Shown: positions 59,804 through 64,000 of the stretch, piece by piece | Position numbering within the stretch: the stretch's first letter is position 1 | How the letters are laid out: each line of letters opens with the position of its first letter | From: Bugula neritina | Taxonomy: Eukaryota; Bryozoa; Gymnolaemata; Cheilostomatida; Bugulidae | DNA: 64,000 bases | Assembly: GCA_964035545.1 (NCBI GenBank) | Contig: OZ037767.1 | Span: 20,748,628 to 20,812,627, forward strand | Direction: 5' to 3' | Made by a program: the position numbers and the translations under genes | Notes under the pieces: model-generated | Told to the model about the DNA's origin: nothing | What the model saw: the letters and a program-made list of their open reading frames with translations, nothing else | Databases searched by the model: none

Positions 59804-62800
59804 ATGGATACTGGAAAGATATCTAAAAAAGGTTTGTATTCACTTATTCCATAGTTGACAAAGCACTATAACACAATTCTTTTAATTTTCATGAATTTTC
59901 TCAGTCCTAAATTACTAAAATTATCAGAAGCCAAGCAGATCAATGGATGAAATAGAAAATGGATTGCTCACATTTTGATTTTCATTTTTTAGCCAAAAAG
60001 AAATTAAATGGCAGCACTGGAAAGAGAAAGAATCCAGAAACAACCTACACAGGTGAGATCTGCTCATCACATGCAAGTCTCTATGCTAAATACTTGATAT
60101 TCAACTAACGCTATGCCTGCACACTCAGTACTATATATTATATGATATTCACACTCAGTACTATATATTATGTGATATTCACACTCAGTACTATATATTA
60201 TATGATAGTTACACGCAGTACTATATATTATATAACGGTCACTATCACTACTACATTCCTTCACCACATGAAGCTGTCCTATACATGCAACTGTTTACAA
60301 CTTCTAGATTCGCCAGTTAAGAAATCAAGAAAAGAGCCAAGATCTCTTTCAGTACCAACCAAGAAAGTCAACTCAGGAGTAGAGGTGAAGAAAAATGCAG
60401 GTGCAAAGAAGCCTAAAAAAGTTCCAGTTGCTACGACAGAGGTGTGTATTGATGACAGTGCTGAGTATGATGTCATATATGACCTTGAACTGCGGAGTCC
60501 TATGTCACACTAAGCATGACTGAGTTGCTAATATCTCTTGTCTGTTCCCTTGTGTTTTCCAGCGACTGGATGTGTTATATATACAACACTTACGTGCACT
60601 CTACAATGCTAATGTTGCAGTTTGAAAAAAGTTGAAAGTGTTTCATTAATGAGATATTCAATAAGTCAACTATTTTGCTTTTTATTTCAGGAAACAGATG
60701 AAGAGGAAATACCTGAACTTGTACCAGCCGTTGATTCTGAAGATGAAGGAGACAGTCCCCAGGAGGACATGAGTGAGGATGAGGACATAAGTGAGGATGA
60801 AGACCCTCAGGAGGACATAAGTGAGAATGAGGACATGAGTGAGGATGAGGACCCTCAGGAGGATATGAGTGAGGATGAGGACCCTCAGGAGGACATAAGT
60901 GAGGATGAGGAGAATTCCGGAAGCGGAGAAGAAGAGGCAAATGAGGAACCCGAGAAAGTAGTTGCTAAGCAAATCACCAAGTCAGAAAGTGCTGCTGAAG
61001 AGTGTATGTTCACTTTGCTCTCTCTACTGCCATACAGTATCAATCTAATAACAGAATAGCAATGCTTGTTAATATATATAATAGCTCACACTAAAATAAC
61101 ACCATAGTTTTCGTATAAAGTATCTCATTGGTCACCTCTTATTGGCCCTTTTTACCTATAAGCAGCCTTAGCTTTCTGACTTACTCCCTATCTCCCTCCA
61201 CTTCTCTGAACAAACGGTGTTGGCCGTTAGTTTTTACTGTCCAAATTAACTGCCAGTTTGCACTGCTAGCATTTACTGTGGTGTAGGGACTGATTGTAAC
61301 TAACAGTTTTGTTGAGTTGACTGTATCTGAACTACTGTTACCTAACTGGTGTAGATGTGTTTACAGTACCGGGAGGCAAAGGGGGCTCCGTCATAATATC
61401 CGACACGGCCTTCACCTCCCTCAAAGGGCATGTCAATGACTGCACATTGAAAGGACTTGAAGACATGGGCTTCACCAACATGACCCAGATACAGGCCAAG
61501 GCCATCCCACCTCTTTTAGAAGGTACTGTGTTATTCTGTTGTCTGCGTGGTTTCTATTTGTTCAGTTATTCTGTTATTTAGTCGTACTTTCTTACTTCAA
61601 ATACTGTTCACTTCTTTGTAAGGAGTTAGGAAGAAAAGCCCAACTGTTTTTGTTTATAGTCTTCTTTGGTCCACGGAAGGTTGCTAATTACAGTTTAGGT
61701 TCTATACTAACAATATTTGGCAGCGTTGATACCGGTGTCTATTGTTTTAGGGCGCGATGTTCTAGCGGCAGCAAAGACTGGCAGTGGAAAAACTTTGGGA
61801 TTTCTCATTCCAGCCGTAGAACTGATCTACAAGTTAAAGTTTATGCCTAGAAATGGTAACAATTACTGTGTGTATGTATTGTTGGGGTAGTTTTTAGAAC
61901 AGGAAGTAGTTGTTTCCCTTGAGCAGTTGATGTCGAAATACTGTTACTATGTAATGCTGTTGTATATGTTTATTGTTTATTGTCGCTATGTTATTTTGAT
62001 GGTTTTCAATAATTGTGTTGTTTGCAGGTACTGGTGTTATTATAATCTCCCCCACAAGAGAGCTCTCCATGCAGACGTTTGGGGTGCTGAAGGAGCTGCT
62101 CAAGTATCACTCTCACACTTACGGACTCATCATGGGCGGCACGAGTAAAGCTGATGAGGCAAAGAAACTCGCTAAAGTGAGATCACTATGAAAACTGTTC
62201 AACGCTACCTTTTTTTGTATTTTTCTGTGTGTGAAATGTATTTGTTAGTGGCTGTGTTATTTGTAAGTTGATATGGAGGAGCCGTGTTGGGCGTCTGTAT
62301 GTGGGTATGGAAGTAGAGTTATGGCAGAACTTGAATTCAAGAAAAAATTGGTAATATCTGTTGTAGGGGATAAATATCCTTGTCTGTATTAGTAATATCT
62401 GTTGTAGGGGATAAATATCCTCGTCTGCACTCCAGGACGGCTCCTCGATCACTTGCAGAACACCAAAGAATTTTTGTACAAGAATCTGCAGTGTTTAGTG
62501 ATAGACGAAGCCGACCGTATCCTGGATATCGGATTCGAGGAGGAGATGAGACAGATAGTTCGACTTCTGCCACGTGAGTGCCGGACTTGACAGCTTGCTG
62601 ACTCAACTCTCGTTTCATTGGTTTACCAACTTTATTACCCGGTTTTATGCCGAGTGACGTGAACATCAATGATTTATTGGCAGAGTTCCGAAAGACTTCA
62701 CTGATTGACTGTCAATTCTCTGCAGTTTTTTATTACATTTTAAAGCTTTTTCAAAAAAGATTTGGCAAATATTAATTTAAACATATCTCTCTGTTAACTC

Positions 62801-63913
62801 TTAACTCTTGCTCTATGGAATGTTTGTGCACTTAGCTGTGATGTAACAGGTTTAATAGAGAAACTTGACATTCCCTAGGGACAAGACAGACGATGCTGTT
62901 TTCAGCCACACAAACTAAAAAGACCGAAGACCTAGCTAGAATTTCTCTGAAGAAGAGACCGATCTACATCGATGTCGAGGAGTTTGAGCAACACTCCACA
63001 GTTAGTGGCCTACAGCAGGTATGAAAACAAGCCCCTCTGGTACTTGGCAATTGTACTGGGAACTTGGTCTTTGTATGAATTATTGTCATCCTTGAAAATA
63101 GACTTGAAAAAGTTCGGTTAAGTACCTCGAACTGCAGTATTATATAGAAATGAAGGCCCAAGGTTTAAGAAACCAGGTTGTTGTTTTCATAATGCTATGA
63201 AATCACATGTCGGTCTCGGTTTTAGGGCTATGTCGTAACGCCATCGGAGAAGAGATTTCTTCTTCTGTTCACATTTCTCAAGAGAAACAGGAGGAAGAAG
63301 GTGATGGTGTTCTGTTCCAGCTGCATGGAAGTGAAGTTCCTTCACGAGCTCTTGAATTATATAGACATACCAGTACAGTGTATACACGTAAGTGTGTTAA
63401 TCTATCTAATATGTATGTACGTGTACATGTATCTGTGTCTAACTCTATCTGTCTGTGCGTATGCAGTATTTTGTATGGTAACTTTCTGACGGTTTCAGGG
63501 TAAACAAAAACAGACCAAACGGACACAGACATTCTACCAATTCTGTGCAGCAAAGGACTCCATCTTGATATGCACAGATGTGGCTGCTAGAGGTCTGGAC
63601 ATCCCCTCTGTTGATTGGATAGTCCAGTATGACCCGCCGGATGACCCCAAGGTCAGTGCTAGCTCATGAGTCCCGCGCCGGTTGTCTGGTACTTGCAGAT
63701 GCGTTTACTTCTGTATTCAACTGTCACTTTGTTTTATTGTAGGAATATATTCACAGAGTTGGTCGAACTGCCAGAGGTGAGGGAGGTGTGGGTAACGCCC
63801 TTCTTATCCTGCAGCCTGAGGAACTCGGTTTCATACGCTATTTGAAACAGGCCAAGGTGCCCGTCAGCGAGTTTGATTTCTCCTGGAGTAAAGTGGCAAA
63901 CATACAGAGTCAG
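59804..63913 (+). CDS. DDX18: DDX18/Has1 DEAD-box ATP-dependent RNA helicase, 5' twelve exons
   Basis: Nucleolar RNA helicase for 60S ribosomal subunit assembly (family knowledge). Coding exons: 59804-59831, 59993-60052, 60308-60441, 60691-61003, 61355-61522, 61751-61855, 62028-62176, 62408-62573, 62879-63018, 63226-63387, 63499-63651, 63743-63913. All GT-AG and in phase, 583 residues so far. The Lys-rich then acidic N-terminus (to about 175) is typical. Core motifs: Q motif about 216-235 ([14 protein letters not shown]), motif [11 protein letters not shown] 240-249, PTREL 278-282, TPGR 327-330, DEAD 352-355, SAT 383-385, TDVAARGLD 501-509, HRVGRTARG 530-538. DDX18 rather than another DEAD helicase is indicated by [20 protein letters not shown] and by [19 protein letters not shown]. 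About 70-80 C-terminal residues lie beyond the window. Confidence 0.95.
60121..60240. repeat. Four-copy 30-bp tandem repeat in DDX18 intron 2
   Basis: Units begin ACACTCAGTACTATATATTA at 60121, 60151, 60181 and 60211 with few substitutions. Confidence 0.9.
60763..60912 (+). repeat. In-frame coding minisatellite in DDX18 exon 4
   Basis: 30-bp units encode (M/I)SEDEDPQED about three times, alongside shorter 15-bp SEDED variants. They make up the acidic N-terminal tract. Because unit lengths are multiples of three, copy number can vary without frameshift. Confidence 0.85.
62351..62432 (+). repeat. 41-bp tandem duplication of the exon 8 acceptor in DDX18
   Basis: Two adjacent 41-bp copies (62351-62391 and 62392-62432, 37 of 41 bases identical) each contain the acceptor GTTGTAG and the first coding bases GGGATAAATATCCT. 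Only the second acceptor (exon from 62408) keeps the frame. Use of the first (exon from 62367) leads to TAA after 15 codons. Confidence 0.9.
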
Positions 63914-64000
63914 GTGAGTGAACTTTCACACCTCTCCCCCTTCCGCCCCTTTCCCTCACTAGTGAGTGACTATTACAGAGTAACATATACTCTCTCTGTA

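Noticed and set aside
60590-60972. His/Pro-rich and Leu-rich minus-strand ORFs opposite DDX18 exon 4
   Set aside because: Shadows of the repetitive acidic coding tract on the other strand.
63970-64000. A thirteenth DDX18 exon after TTACAG near 63979
   Set aside because: The translation (SNIYSL) does not resemble the expected continuation of DDX18 after IQSQ. The true exon is probably beyond the window.

Overview
The window is eukaryotic, animal-type DNA. It is strongly AT-rich, with GT-AG introns, phase-consistent exons, tRNA-derived SINEs, a decayed non-LTR retrotransposon, many minisatellites and developmental or housekeeping genes of bilaterian type. The POU3, Ly6 and DDX18-like proteins would fit an invertebrate bilaterian. 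A lophotrochozoan (mollusc, annelid, bryozoan and relatives) is my best guess, mainly from the style of the SINEs. Nothing in the sequence proves it.

Layout, left to right. 1-4.7 kb: the 3' part of an unrecognised plus-strand gene, with two candidate terminal exons of the same phase. One (3233-3417) ends in a hydrophobic tail; the other (4047-4588) is soluble and low-complexity. Its intron holds degenerate protein-like sequence on both strands. 4.7-13.7 kb: gene-free AT-rich DNA with one SINE, a 29-bp minisatellite and a CTATA-type repeat. 13.8-18.4 kb: a complete three-exon class III POU homeobox gene on the minus strand (499 codons). 18.4-44.7 kb: a long, mostly non-coding interval flanking the POU gene, with minisatellites, a (CT)50 tract, SINE-like copies and a few isolated exon-like stretches that I cannot assign. 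44.7-47.2 kb: a complete three-exon Ly6/uPAR three-finger gene on the minus strand (140 codons, signal peptide, ten cysteines, GPI-type tail). 47.6-48.85 kb: a broken LINE reverse-transcriptase remnant. 50.4-53.4 kb: a minus-strand gene for a protein with STI1/HOP-like DP segments, last exon unresolved. 54.9-58.45 kb: a 3.6-kb DNA transposon with terminal inverted repeats and a TAA target duplication. 59.8 kb to the right edge: twelve exons of a DDX18/Has1 DEAD-box RNA helicase on the plus strand, truncated by the window.

The recognised genes do not form a pathway. They are a transcription factor, a GPI-anchored surface protein, a chaperone-type protein and a ribosome-biogenesis helicase. The exon models for POU3, Ly6 and DDX18 were assembled by hand from splice sites and reading phase, and every junction is phase-consistent. 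The STI1-like gene is phase-consistent through five exons. The most unusual points are a 41-bp tandem duplication of a 3' splice site in DDX18, the transposon with exon-like reading frames inside it, the paired terminal exons at the left edge, and large blocks of cryptically simple AT-rich sequence around 46-59 kb.
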